Positions 43,001-53,039 of a stretch of 64,000 bases of DNA are shown here, piece after piece. The notes under the pieces are model-generated. The model made no database searches. It had not been told where the DNA came from and worked only from the letters and a program-made list of their open reading frames with translations. The DNA is from Favolaschia claudopus. Lineage: Eukaryota; Basidiomycota; Agaricomycetes; Agaricales; Mycenaceae. A program made the translations under genes and the position numbers. Location: contig JAWWNJ010000143.1 in the NCBI GenBank assembly GCA_037176885.1, forward strand, positions 310,001 through 374,000. The letters are read 5' to 3'. Every line of letters starts with the position of its first letter. The first letter of the stretch is position 1.

Positions 43001-44293
43001 CTGCGATTCTGGTGGCCAGGAATAGAAGCAGATGTATTTTGGTACATTGCGTCTTGCGACGCTTGCCAAAACCGACAACATACACTGTTGAAAGTCCCGC
43101 CAGTTTTGACCCATACTCCAAGTCTATTTCAGGTCATCCATACCGATGTAATGGTGATGGGGCAAGTGTCCAATAAATGTGGACTAGTAGTTGATGCTAG
43201 GGACTCGTTGAGTTCTTGGTTAGAAGCGAGACCGCTTGTGAGAGACACGGCTCACGCAATTGGAATGTTCCTGTTTGAAGAAATCATTTGCCGTTGGGGT
43301 TGCCCAAAGCAGATTGTTACGGATAATGCGGGGCAGTTCAAGAAAGCTGTGGAATGGTTGAAACAGAAATACGGAATACCAAATATTCAGATTTCACCGT
43401 ACAACTCTCAAGCGAACGGGAAGATTGAAAGCGGACACTTCCAAATGCGTCAGGCATTGTTCAAAGCGACTGGCAAGAACCCATCCAAATGGTTCTGGTT
43501 CTTCCATGTTATGCTTTGGTCAGACAGAGTAACGGTTAGAAAAGGATTAGGTTGTTCACCTTATTTTGCGGTGACTGGAGCGCATCCAATTCTACCGTTG
43601 GATATTGAGGAAGCTACTTGGTTGGTTGACATACCAGGTCGAGTGTTGACGACCGCGGAACTGATAGGGCTAAGAGCCAGAGCTTTAGCAAAGCATGTTG
43701 CCCATGTTGAACACATGAGGAAGCGTGTAGATCATGCTAAAATGGTTCAAGTCCGTAAACTCGAACGGTATAATGAACATACGATTAAAAACTATGATTT
43801 CAAACCGGGAGATCTGGTTCTCGTGCGCCACACTGAAGTAGAGAAGTCTCTGAACTCTAAGATGGATCAGAAGGGGAGGTACCTTGGCCCAATGGTTGTT
43901 ATCAGACGTACCAAGGGAGGAGCGTATATCCTAGCTGAAATGAACGGCGCGTTATTCCATGACAGGATAGCCGCGGGGCGTGTGGTTCCATACTTAGCAC
44001 GTCGCCGAATGCAAATTCCGCTCAACATCCAAAAGTTTATTGATGTATCTACGGAGACACTCGAAAAGCTAGTGGACGATATTCCCGCGGAAGGGGAAAA
44101 GACAAAGGAGCGCAGCTCAAAGAAGATAAAGGATCTAGCCTTCGATAAAGTAAATATAAGGGTAACACCTGAAGACTTCGAAAAGGCTGAGTCCTCAGAA
44201 TCGGAGACTGGGAACGATGATGATGAAGCAGAGTCGGACGATGAGCCAAAAGAGTCGATTGGTCCTAGACGGTCCAAACGCAGGAAGCATTAA
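40031..44293 (+). CDS. Element C pol: reverse transcriptase, RNase H, integrase
   Basis: 1420 codons without a break. Residues 1-300 are a charged extension with a Lys run. The RT starts near residue 350 (AGVYEPSNSSYRSPIFAV); its active site IPYIDDVPV is near 473. RNase H acids are visible at QVDTSW (about 646), KRELYG (689) and ETDALYI (716). The integrase has an H-H-C-C finger (HDSLGHRG...CDACQNRQ), then core acids Asp 1039 (HTDVM), Asp 1098 (VTDNAG) and Glu 1133 (GKIESGH), the last two 34 residues apart. A GPY/F-like module (RYLGPMVV) is near 1280. There is no chromodomain; the tail is acidic then basic. It copies the RNA and inserts the DNA. Confidence 0.92.
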   Translation: MQVFEELKDGGEVMAAFEYNDHGELVCTGYGLPKDGDVVTQDDRTMAYLLASRDAFAGDKNASVLLNQYAGQVEKDKGTDVFLFTESGSPGSPRKSNRGKHAPNPGDSSAKSAFAYMERDSRVNDDKNSSAEAADRAPKVNRRKRKYKKKKKKKKSKKTSKAEGAKTVPAAKGKLNFEVPVPEVPREQFIFGNLGISMGKQRVFATKKYKPVAEKIKPILGKVDEKFRIVRNITGDPLKDMPKIETDIPEIHPVGRYTADRMEAFEKTHNTGFLLPEEMKLLHHFMMLHNEHFAWEEDERGQFKHEYFPPVDMPVVPHTPWVCSQIPIPPGHFEEFCRIIKSKLDAGVYEPSNSSYRSPIFAVIKKDGKSLRIVHALERLNEVTIQHSGVPPATEKLAEHFAGRACGASLDMFVGYDNRDLAESSRDYTTFQTPFGALRLVKLPMGWTNSVPVFHEDVCTILRDEMPHVTIPYIDDVPVRGGPTRYETKDGDWERIAANPGIRRFIWEHLENLNRVVTRMAYAGGTFSGKKLVLCADEFEVVGHICSYRGRIPDPKRVDVINNWGSCDSFTQVKAYLGTVGVLRSFIEGYGDIVAPINELTKKDVPFVWTADCDEAQAKIRERLKNCPALKPLRYDWDSDIVIQVDTSWRAVGIIIYQLDPDDPKKKYFARFASITLGKTEANYSQPKRELYGLMRALEAMYYWIFGARKLVVETDALYIKGMLKNPGMGPNATINRWIEKILMFHFKLKHVPGEKFAPDGLSRRDPFPGDEQFKNSEEGYDQNEPPEDHEDVSAEGPQPLEFEDFKHLIDTRGGYFQSEEEQPEMVDVDAVCMDDFQRDCESARMTEANLARARREAYSKENKQIPEYILMTEPLIPNLELKWDESKREPYDEEHRSDWMKKRDAKLPLVKEWLADPMKRPAGMNDDAEYRSFMRFASHFFLKGGRMYKKSFGTANQLVVDKEHRMYMMKAAHDSLGHRGSYATRELITLRFWWPGIEADVFWYIASCDACQNRQHTLLKVPPVLTHTPSLFQVIHTDVMVMGQVSNKCGLVVDARDSLSSWLEARPLVRDTAHAIGMFLFEEIICRWGCPKQIVTDNAGQFKKAVEWLKQKYGIPNIQISPYNSQANGKIESGHFQMRQALFKATGKNPSKWFWFFHVMLWSDRVTVRKGLGCSPYFAVTGAHPILPLDIEEATWLVDIPGRVLTTAELIGLRARALAKHVAHVEHMRKRVDHAKMVQVRKLERYNEHTIKNYDFKPGDLVLVRHTEVEKSLNSKMDQKGRYLGPMVVIRRTKGGAYILAEMNGALFHDRIAAGRVVPYLARRRMQIPLNIQKFIDVSTETLEKLVDDIPAEGEKTKERSSKKIKDLAFDKVNIRVTPEDFEKAESSESETGNDDDEAESDDEPKESIGPRRSKRRKH

Positions 44294-44349
44294 AGATTGT
44301 GGTGGTATGCGCCTCTGTAATCTTAAATTAGAACTTCTCCGCGGAAGGA

Positions 44350-45093
44350 TTAAAATGGGAGATCGTACTTGTCAGGCGATTCGACGGAGTGAATAGAGAT
44401 GCCAGGAGGAAGGAGCTTGGACATACGAAGCTCGACAAAGCCGAGGGCGGAGTTGTCGTAGCCGTGAAGGATGAGTTCCTTGCGCATATAGGCGAGTTCA
44501 TGAAGATCATCGATCTTGTTGACCGCTTTGATGAACTGGGCCTTGCGAGCCTTGATGGAAAACTCATGGTGGTAGGCGAAAGCTTCGTCAAGCTGGTCAA
44601 GCATGGTCTCCAGGTCGACGGTGCTGCGACCGAAGATGATAGCTGAAGGGGAGGATTAGCGAGGAATAAGTCTGGACATCTATAAATGGACGCACCAGGA
44701 CCTCCGCGCTTCTTCCAACTTTCGATCATCTTGTCCTTGCTGGTGAAGTCGCAAGGATGGAATTGAATAAGACAGTTGTGGCAAGGAGGACCCCAACTAG
44801 TAGGAGCGCAAGGCTCGACGTTGTGTTTCTTGGCGCAGCAAGAGCACTGTTCAGTCGGCTGGTGATGAAAATAGATCAGTCGAAGTTGAAAGTAACAAGT
44901 ACTAAGGACGCACCTTATTATCTTCCATAAGATAGATGGCAGCTTGAAACTTGGGAAGGATCTCGCTGACAGGGACTATGATATCGCGTGCGAAGGCTGC
45001 GAGGACTGCGGCAGGATCCATTTCGTCGGGGCTGTCGTAGAGATAATCGTAGTAGTCGTCGTTCTCTTCGTCGTCTAAGCCGTGGATGCTCAT
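44350..45093 (-). CDS. Element C antisense gene a3: small six-cysteine protein
   Basis: Start ATG at 45091-45093 with a TATA-like CTATTTAAA about 50 bases upstream (45141-45150). There are three exons with GTGCGTCC donors and CAG acceptors. Exon 1 is acidic (DEENDDYYDYLYDSPDE). Exon 2 holds CSCCAKKHNVEPC...CHNCLIQFHPC, that is C-x2-C-x8-C-x8-C-x2-C-x6-C, close to a fungal Zn(II)2Cys6 cluster, and ends GGPG. Exon 3 is helical (TMLDQLDEAFAYHHEFS) and ends SPDKYDLPF at 44350. About 200 residues. The gene at 61094-61758 in element A has the same exon plan. It could bind zinc and DNA; function unproven. Confidence 0.7.
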
Positions 45094-45634
45094 GCAAAGA
45101 GAAAAGAATATTATGGGAGAAGACGTTCCTATGAGGCACTGTTTAAATAGTAAACACTGCTGAGGAGATGTCTTGCCTGTGATTATTTGAATCAGATTTT
45201 GTATTGATCATAAGCGGGACGGAGGAAAGTAAAGGAGTGAGACTTGAAGTCTAGGCTTGCCAAGACTTAGAGGCGCACAATATCCAGTGGAATAAGGGCT
45301 TCAAGGAGCATGTAGGCGGTCACGGCAATGGAGTCGTTCACAAAAAGGCTTCCGCGGCGGCTTGAAGTACTTGAGAAGTTGAAGTAGAACTGGACGATTG
45401 GAGTTCTATTTTTGGAATTCTGAGCGCGGAAAAAGAGTCTTACCACTCCTGAGATGTCCAAGAGACTGCGGGAAATCGGACGAAGTTGGCTTGACAAAAC
45501 AATTGTATTGCAAGCACTGCTAAGTATATACGAGACACCCGGGGATTTGGACAGTTGCTGGTTGAACAGCAAATATGTGCGGTTGAACGCACGACGATAC
45601 GATAGGGAACACTGAGAGTTGACGGTTTATGTGT
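45094..45634. other. Spacer between antisense genes a3 and a2
   Basis: Holds the TATA-like box and leader of a3 and the 3' end of a2. A 101-codon antisense frame (45267-45572) has no domain. One CCGCGG at 45352. Confidence 0.5.
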
Positions 45635-47374
45635 CTAAAGAGCGAAGGCACATAGGTATATAGGCCGCGGAAGGACGATCAAGTCTAGAAGGCGGAAAGG
45701 TTTAACTGGAGAGCTATAAAAATAAACGCAGAGACATACCGCGGAACTAGCGGGGCGCATAATGGGATCCTCGTTGTCGGCATGATGGATCTTCATGAGC
45801 TGCTCGAGCTGGTCATCCATCTCCTCGTAGGCGCGAAGCCAGTAGCGATACTTGAAGGAAGCGGCGGCCATGTTGCGGCGGAGGTAGCGCTCGCGAGCCT
45901 TGAAACCTTGCGCGTCCAAGTGCTTGAGTTGGTTCTGAGAAACCTTCCAGGTCTTGTTGACATCGTCCGAACGCATGATGGCGATGAGGTCCTTGTCCAT
46001 GGAGTCTAAAATAAAAATTAGACGAAATTAGATCAAGGAGAAGATGAACTCGTACCAGGGACTTTGGGCTCGTAGTCGAGGTCGACGTCATCCGGTTCGG
46101 TACGGGCACGCTTGTTGCTGCGGTTGGACACAGGGTTCAACGACAAAGCAGGCTATGAGCGAGAATTAAGCAGAGAAACAGAGTTGACGAATATTTCACG
46201 CACCATAAGTGGTTCCGCGGGCGCCATCTACAACAATTGATGAACGATTAGCGAGAATTCAACCGTGGGATATGGGTTACGTACCTTCTCGTCCTCGTCA
46301 GGACAAGTGGAAGATGTGTCAGAGTTCTTCACCTTGGGGCCTTTGCCCTAATAAAACGATGTTATAAAAATAGAACAAAGTGAAAAGGCGAACGCACAGG
46401 AACTTTACGAACATTTTTGAACATGTCCTCTGGAACGGGATCGTCAATGATGCGCACGGATTTGCCGTTGTCTTGAGGAGCCTTACCGGCAGGGATACCG
46501 TCCTTGGGTTTGACAGGGCAGTTGTCCTGGCCGTGCTGGTGAGAAGAGCAAGACGAACAAACGGAAATCTGGGTGAATGAAGAGGAAAGTGCAGAGGGAT
46601 AAAAATAGACGCACAGTGTCGTTCTTGACCTTGGGCGCACTATTCTTCTGGAAGGAGAGACCAGGGGGCAAAGAGGAGCCTCCTGCGCGATAGTTGGCTC
46701 CCATGGCAGCGATATAGAGAGGGTTGATTCTACCTTCGTCCTTGTCGAGATCCATCTGGAGTTGGTTAATACCATAGATAATCTTCGTAACGTCTGAGGA
46801 ATACCTGATCAGCGACGGAAGCTTCCTCCGCGGAGTCGTCGTCCCCGGAATCGTCGATGACTTCAACAGACTTACCCTGCATTATAGAGGACAGTTCAGG
46901 ACCAGGAGGCATGCGACGAACACGAGAAAGCACCTGTTGAACTTGAGCCTTAGCACGGTGGCCCTTGATGGCTGCCGCGGTCTTGTCGCGCTTGCTATTC
47001 TTGGCGTTGTGGTAGTTGTTGAGCATGCGGTCGATAGCGCCAAGCTGGGAAGTAGGGATCTTGAACTTGGAGATCTTGTACTCGTCCCTCATAGCGTTGG
47101 AGGCGGCAGTAAGAGCATTGACGACCTTCTCGTTGGAGGGGTGCTGAAGGGACTGAGCGAATAGCTTGAAGTCCGACTAAAAATAGACAGAGTCAGCGCG
47201 GAAAGAGTTGGGCATGCAAAAATATGGACGAACCGCCGCGGCTGCGAACGTGCTGAGCGTAGAGTGAATGACAGCCGCAGGGAGAGAGTCTCTGAGGGCG
47301 ACGACCCGTTGAAAGTCGCGTTCAGTTTCAAGGATAAGGTTGGACGCTTCGATGAGCGCAGAGCGTGGTGCCAT
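45635..47374 (-). CDS. Element C antisense gene a2: basic helical protein with SIM-like motifs
   Basis: Start ATG at 47372-47374 (MAPRSALIEASNLILETERD), with a TATA-like CTATAAAT about 58 bases upstream. At least seven short introns, several with GTGCGT donors. The product has a helical N-terminus, a basic segment (NAKNSKRDKTAAAIKGHRAK), KSVEVIDDSGDDDSAEEA and KSVRIIDDPVPED (both like SUMO-interacting motifs followed by acid), a half cysteine cluster CSSCSSHQHGQDNC, and a C-terminal helix (RNMAAASFKYRYWLRAY...DDQLEQLMKIHHAD). That last helix aligns with the end of the element A gene at 59106-60479. Role unknown. Exon limits are approximate, and two genes rather than one is possible. Confidence 0.6.
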
Positions 47375-48433
47375 GGCATGCGATGAAGGCCTGTAGGCGA
47401 CGAAGAAATGAGCAGAGAACAGAAGTCAATTTATAGTTTTGACTAGGAGAGCTTGGTTAAAATTTTAATGACCGGCTACGATCGTAAAAACGAGCCAAGG
47501 CTGTTGGTTGCACCTCTAACTGAATTGAATATGCGAGGACACATCTTTTTTCTTTGGTGAGGGGGAGAATATAGAGCAACAGACAACCGCGGGAGGGTAT
47601 TGCGCCACCGCGGGCCTTGCAAATTTACCCATAAAGAGACAGGGAAATTTCGTTTTGCTAAAATTAGACGATTTTGAGCTGGAGCGTTGCAAAAGCCAAG
47701 TTGCGGAAGAGTTTTAAGGCTGAATAATGTCGATCGGTTTCTATACGATCGATTTTAAGAGGCAGTTAGGGATGATAGTGGGTATTCTATTAAGCAAGAG
47801 ACTTGTAGAATATACAGGCGGGAGTACAGAACTCTACCTTGAGTGCCCACCGCGGTACTTACATGAAAGAGAGTTGGACTGTGCTAAAAATAGACCCGCG
47901 GAAAACTGAAAGAGAAGAGTTGACTAAAGGAAACTTTTTGACGACTTGAAGAAAAGTGTCAATTAAGTGTCAAGTGTGACTTCTGATTGAAGTACAGGAG
48001 AAATTGGACTGATTCCAATAAAAGTTGAAGAAGGATTTTGACGATGGACTTGGTCAAAATTCAGTTTTCGGCAATCTCCGAAGGATTGATGACGGCATGA
48101 TGGCCGGTTGATGTTGACTTGTTGGATTTCTTTAAGACTAAAATTCTTATAAAGAATTCACACGGTTGAATCAGAACATCAATAGGCGCCAGTGGGCGCT
48201 AGTATACATTGGAACTCGAGTAGTATGGTTTACAGGCAAAGTAAACTAAAAGCTAATACTACTGAGTGAGCTATGTAAGAAAGTCGTTTTTTTTAATTGG
48301 TCTACGCTACGGCTGGAGACAACAGCACTACAGAAAAAATATCTTCGAAAGTTTAAAGACTAGAAGAGGATAGTCTGGGTACATGCGATGGTAGATTGTA
48401 GCAAAGAAACAACGAGAGCAGCAGGACGAGTGT
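47375..48433. other. Spacer between antisense genes a2 and a1
   Basis: About 1.06 kb with no convincing frame. Contains the a2 TATA-like box (47428-47437) and four CCGCGG sites (47586-47900), one near a CTAAAAATAGAC motif that recurs at 47174 and 51116. Confidence 0.5.
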
Positions 48434-50410
48434 TCATCCGGGATCCACCTTCTTCCCTTTATCCACAGGAGTCTTCTCCGCACCCTTCCCTTTGCGTTGA
48501 GCTGAAGAGGTCGGAGGGCGCGCCTTTGACGAGCTGGGAGCAGGAGTCTCCAACAAAGGGGCGGGTCCGAATGCAACCGTCGGCGTAGCAGGAGCCGCGG
48601 TTGGCTTGGCCGGAGACGTCGTCTTGGAAGAGGAAGCGACGGGTTTCGACGAAGGACCCGCGGAGGTCAAGTCGTCGAAAGAGGAGGTGGGCCGTACTTT
48701 GGGATCCATAGTCTCGAGGACACCCTTGAGTTCCAAGTCAGGGATAAGACGATTGGAGAATTTCGGGTGATAGACGTGCTCGGTGACTGCCCCAGACTCG
48801 TCCGTCACTGGGATGGCGCTGGAGGTGGCTTCGTGCGCAACGAAGTCCTGTTCTAACTCGTAGAAAGACTTCTTGGACATAACGTGCGCTACGAACTCCC
48901 GTGCGAGATCCGATCCCTCTTTATCCTCGAAGAAGTCGTCAAACTGTTCAGCAGCAAGCGAACGTTCGGCGCCGGAGATCGTCAGGGCCGTATCCTGGGC
49001 CTGCAGACGAAGGTTGTTGATCGCGCGAGCGTGGGCGAAGCCGGTAAACTGAGCGTCCTCGTAAGCTTGGACGAGCCGCTGGAGGGCCGCGGCGATGGTG
49101 TGTGGTGCAACCGCAATGAAGGGGCGCATACACTCGACGAAGCGTTTGAAGGTAGCCGGCGTCCAGTTGAACGAACATTTGTGCTTGTAATGTGCGCAGC
49201 GGACGCACACGGAGGAGCGACCCCCGACGGGTCGGCATTCGGCGTAGTTGAGAACGCAGTTCAAGCAAGGAAACGCGACCTTGGAAAGCAAGGGAGGGAC
49301 CAACGAGCTCTGTACATATGAAGTAGGAATTTTCATCTGCGCGGGAGCAGGAAGACCTAGAGTTGGAAGGATAAGAGTTAGTAAAAAGAAAAGTTTGATA
49401 CAAGAGAACGTACCAGTCTCGGGAATATCAAAGAGCAATTGAAGAAGCTCAGCGCGAGTGGAGATCGAAATAGACGGCTCCGCCGGCGTGGCAGACCGCT
49501 CAGAAATGGGCGCAGGCGTTGGAGTGCGTTCAGGCGTTGGAGTGCGTTCTGGAGATGGGGTGCGGTCTTGGCGCTGCCGTTTAGCGGGTGGTTTTTCGTC
49601 TTCAGAGTCCTCGCTCTCGGAAAACATCGCGGCGGGAGCGGTGCGCTTGGGCACAGCGACGATGCACGGAATGCAGAAGTCGCCCCCGAAATGCTTTGCC
49701 TTTGGATCCGCGGCGATGATGGCGTCCTGGATCTCCGGAGAAGGACGAAGATCGCGGTAAATAGGAATAAGTTCGGCGGCGGCAGCAGGAGGAACTTCCT
49801 GGGCGATATGGCGGATGACGTTGGAAAGAGCCCAAAGGAAAGCTTCGACGTTGAGCGGCAGATCAGGATGGTCGCGACGATAGGGCACCTAGGAAAGATG
49901 AAGTATTAGTCAGAAAGATAGAAGATAGGAAAGTTAAAGAAGACGCACGAGGGCAGGAGTCAACAAGGCCAGACTACGGATTTGGTCGACCGTCGGAAAC
50001 GGCGGTTTGTGGACAAAAAGCGGTACAAGATCGCGGGCTGAAGCGTTGTCGAAGGGAGCCCAAAAAGCGGCGGAAGGATCGTCTGATGGAATCTTAGGCG
50101 GTGGAAGAATTGACGCGGTGCGCGCAGACTTGCTGGGTCCAGCGACGGGTGCTTCGACGACGGGTGTCATAGCCTTGACGGGCTTGGGAAGCGCTTTGGG
50201 CTTGGGTCTGGGAGGCGGCGACGGAGTCTGAGACGGAGACGCTGGGTCCTCTGGTTCTGGAGTACCAGGCTCGACGTCTTTGGGCAGAACTACTGAGTCG
50301 CGGCCAGGGCCAACCCTAGCCTTGGTGACGCGCTTGCGTTTTGCCACGGTGGTGCTGGTCTTGCGGGTGGAACGGCGAGTGGGTTCGGCGGTGCCTTTCT
50401 TAACGGGCAT
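48434..50410 (-). CDS. Element C antisense gene a1: Zn(II)2Cys6-like protein
   Basis: Start ATG at 50408-50410 (MPVKKGTAEPTRRSTRK), basic, with a TATA-like CTTATAGA about 220 bases upstream. Three exons; introns at about 49890-49947 (GTGCGTC) and 49356-49412 (GTACGTT). About 600 residues: a Pro/Lys-rich region, a helical block (DHPDLPLNVEAFLWALSNVI), an acidic then SPERTPTPE-repeat linker, and the cluster CLNCVLNYAEC...CVRCAHYKHKC at 49170-49271. Its spacing, C-x2-C-x6-C-x9-C-x2-C-x6-C, fits Zn(II)2Cys6. A helical domain (RPFIAVAPHTIAAALQRL) and a disordered Ser/Pro tail follow. The basic residues usual in the first loop are missing, so DNA contact is uncertain. Confidence 0.75.
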
Positions 50411-51227
50411 ACGTCCGGCGACGAGCACCAGAGGGAGGTGGTTGTTGTGGATGAAAGAGTAAAAGAATCCAAGGAGTAGGCTACTCGGCGACGTAGGCGT
50501 CGAGGAGCGCGTCGAAGGGCCAGAGGGATAACCAAGAAGACAGCCACAGGGTGTAAAACACTGTGTGTGGTGGTGGTGGAAGGAAGGAAGAAGTGGGCGC
50601 TAAGAGACGCACCCACTCAGTCTATAAGTCAGCGCGGACTTAGAGAAATTTTCTCTAAGTCGCCACGCCTTCAAGAGGACTGAATTAAATGATCAGTGAC
50701 TCACTTTGAAAGAAGAACAGAAGACGGAAGTTAATCTGGCGCGCAGCCGCAGTAATTAGAAGCCAAGATTAAGGTTTGATGAAAACCTAGGGCGGAGGCG
50801 GCCGCGGCGAATGATAAGTCGGAGGTATAGATTAGATAAAGCGGAAGTGCAAACGCACTTAGGATTAGGGTTGGCGAAGTCCAGGACGGCGAAAATTTGA
50901 CCGAGTCGAAAAATATAAGGAAAAGAGGTGAAAAACCCCTGTCCGAATATTTCAGACAGAAAGTGTCAATGACGTCATATGCCGTAATGATTGGCGTCCG
51001 CGGAAGCAACTGTCTAAATTAACAGACGGAACGTCTTAGCGAGTAGTGCAGGAGGACTTGACTAAAAAACAAGTCGCTCGAGGAAAAAGGGACAGAAAAT
51101 TAGTTTGCAGTTGGTCTAAAAATAGACGTCCGCGGGAGTTGTCATCCTTGCGGTCCACTAGATTTAAAGCCAAAAATAAGCACGGATTTTGGTGCAGGCT
51201 ATAGACCGGGGACGGTCTAGATTTAGT
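50411..51227. other. Leader/promoter of a1 and region before the 3' LTR
   Basis: Holds the a1 leader, its TATA-like box at 50631-50638, and about 600 A/G-rich bases with no gene. Three CCGCGG sites lie at about 50801, 50998 and 51130. Confidence 0.5.
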
Positions 51228-51237
51228 GAAGGGGAGA
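51228..51237 (+). other. Polypurine tract of element C
   Basis: GAAGGGGAGA directly before the 3' LTR, the expected second-strand primer. Confidence 0.85.
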
Positions 51238-53035
51238 TGTAACGACTGGCCATTTTTGCGCGTTATATCTGGCTATTTTAAGTCAAGTGCGGCCCTAAAC
51301 AACCCAACTACCCGCCACGACTATAGTCTTACTCGACTATCAATAGGAAGTCAGTACCTCTGTTGGTGACACTAAGGAGGGTCAAAGTGAGCTCCGAGCT
51401 GTTGACCGTAAAACCCATCACAGGAGAAAGGCATTATAATAATAGCCTACTGCAGTACTATGGATCTGTTCCATAACAGAACCCTCAGAAGAGTGACAAA
51501 GAGTCAAGTACTTGTGTACTACGGACTTAGACAAGGGTCTACAAGGATGTAGGAGGCGCCGCGGGGGCTATCAGAGTCAACATCAGTCAAAAGACAGATG
51601 CCGCGGGCTGCCGATTATAAATAGACGGCTGGAACAGCGGAAAGGGATCTCATACAGAAGATGCCGATGCTAGGATCAGAAGGCAGAGTTGTGGCAAGAC
51701 ATGAGGTCTTTGACAGGAGAGTTGATGATGTGATGCTGAAGCCGGACAAGTGCGGCAACTTCATTAGAAATCTATTTCTATATTGGAGTCAGCGCGGATG
51801 ACTTGGTGGCTTGATAAATTGGACAACAGACGAGCCTGTGATATTGCGAGTGAATAGGAATGTCCCAAGAATAGTCTTAGGAGTTATTAGAGGCGTTGAT
51901 GGCACCACCGGAAGGGTTGCCGCCAGTGACGGATTGACGGGATCACCAATGATGGCGTTCCGCGGGCTTCCGCAATTCAGTGATTCAACCGTGGGAGTCA
52001 TAATGGCTGACTTTCTACCGTTGGATCGACAAGCCAAGAGGCTGCCGAAGGTCCGCCGGGACACCCAAATACCAATATACCATCTCTCTACTCAATTGGA
52101 TCGACATTGCTTACTCTGTACTATTTATGTGATGTATTTCTTGGCATTAGTATAAAAGGACCTGTATTTCTCGTTGAGCTGGAGGACATCGCGCTCAGTC
52201 TATTGGACAGCGTTGGTGAACTCAGGCAGCAACGTAGAGGCATATATAAAGATATTGTCTACTCGTTTGTCTTAATAGAAATTGTGTTGAAGTTCAGTTC
52301 AAGTGTGAATCTAAGCATCGTTTCGAGAGTGTTCACCCGCGGAGGCTTTGCTTTCGAGTAGCTTTGTCGTGGCCTTAGTGCGTAAGGAACTGCCTGCCTC
52401 TACTGCCCGCGGACTGCCTATCTCATTGTGAAGATACGTGTGCTCGAGAGTGAACTAGTATCTCCCTGAGTCTGAGGAAGAGTGGAACTGTCCATCTGCT
52501 GAAGCATTGCGTTGGGACTGCTGGCGCATAACCGGAAGAGATCTGATTAGTCCTCGTCTGAAAGGCTTGTGCTATATAAAGGAGTGTCAAAGGTTCCTGG
52601 AATTTGGAGGTTCAGGTCTATAGCGTAACTGGCGCTATAAGAATTGTGCATTCTGCCGCGGAAACTGTCTGTGGTCATTGTTTCAATCTCGCCCTGATAT
52701 TCAACTTTGTTGGGTATCTTGTATCCTACTGTTTATAGTTCCTATTTTTAGGAAAGGTCCGCGGACGGAATCACTTCCATCTACGGTGTGTGAGAGCGTG
52801 TTTTGTGCAAGGTTCTTACTTGCAAGTCGACTTATATCCTCGTCACTGTGACATCTGGATTTCGGATCGAACCCCACGAACTCTTCGAGAGACATTTGAG
52901 TGTATCTTGTGGAGATATTTGTGTTGTAGTGTTGTGTGTGTTGGTTGATTGTGTTATATATATATTTTGGGTGGTAGATTCTCTGCTGCGCTATATTTAG
53001 CACTTCAGTTGATATATTCAAGTGTCAGCGTTACA
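51238..53035 (+). repeat. Element C 3' LTR
   Basis: 1798 bp, same limits and length as the 5' LTR, differing at 51665 and 52708. Confidence 0.95.
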
Positions 53036-53039
53036 GCGA
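53036..53039 (+). repeat. Target-site duplication of element C, right copy
   Basis: GCGA, followed by the continuation of element B pol. Confidence 0.88.

Larger units (their letters stand above)
34927..53035 (+). mobile_element. Giant Gypsy element C, apparently intact, with antisense gene cassette
   Basis: 18,109 bp. It has two 1798-bp LTRs differing at only two sites seen by eye, a primer-site candidate, three long sense frames (gag, pro, pol) in successive -1 registers, then three intron-containing genes on the opposite strand filling about 6 kb between pol and the polypurine tract. All three sense frames are open throughout, and the near-identical LTRs suggest very recent insertion. The palindrome CCGCGG occurs 54 times across the element. 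It is the youngest of the four large insertions and the best candidate for an active family. Confidence 0.92.
34927..53035. repeat. Dispersed CCGCGG palindromes of element C (54 copies)
   Basis: Counted by eye: seven per LTR, 22 within gag-pro-pol (37.1-44.1 kb), and 18 from 44.3 kb to the 3' LTR. Outside this element I found about ten in 45.9 kb. In coding parts the motif is read as Ala-Glu/Asp, Arg-Gly or Pro-Arg depending on frame, so amino-acid need does not explain it. Common flanks are T/C/A before and GA or GG after. Confidence 0.85.

Noticed and set aside
49170..49271. Reading the a1 cysteines as a retroviral CCHC knuckle
   Set aside because: Six cysteines in C-x2-C-x6-C...C-x2-C-x6-C spacing without the knuckle histidine; the gag knuckle is elsewhere (38311).
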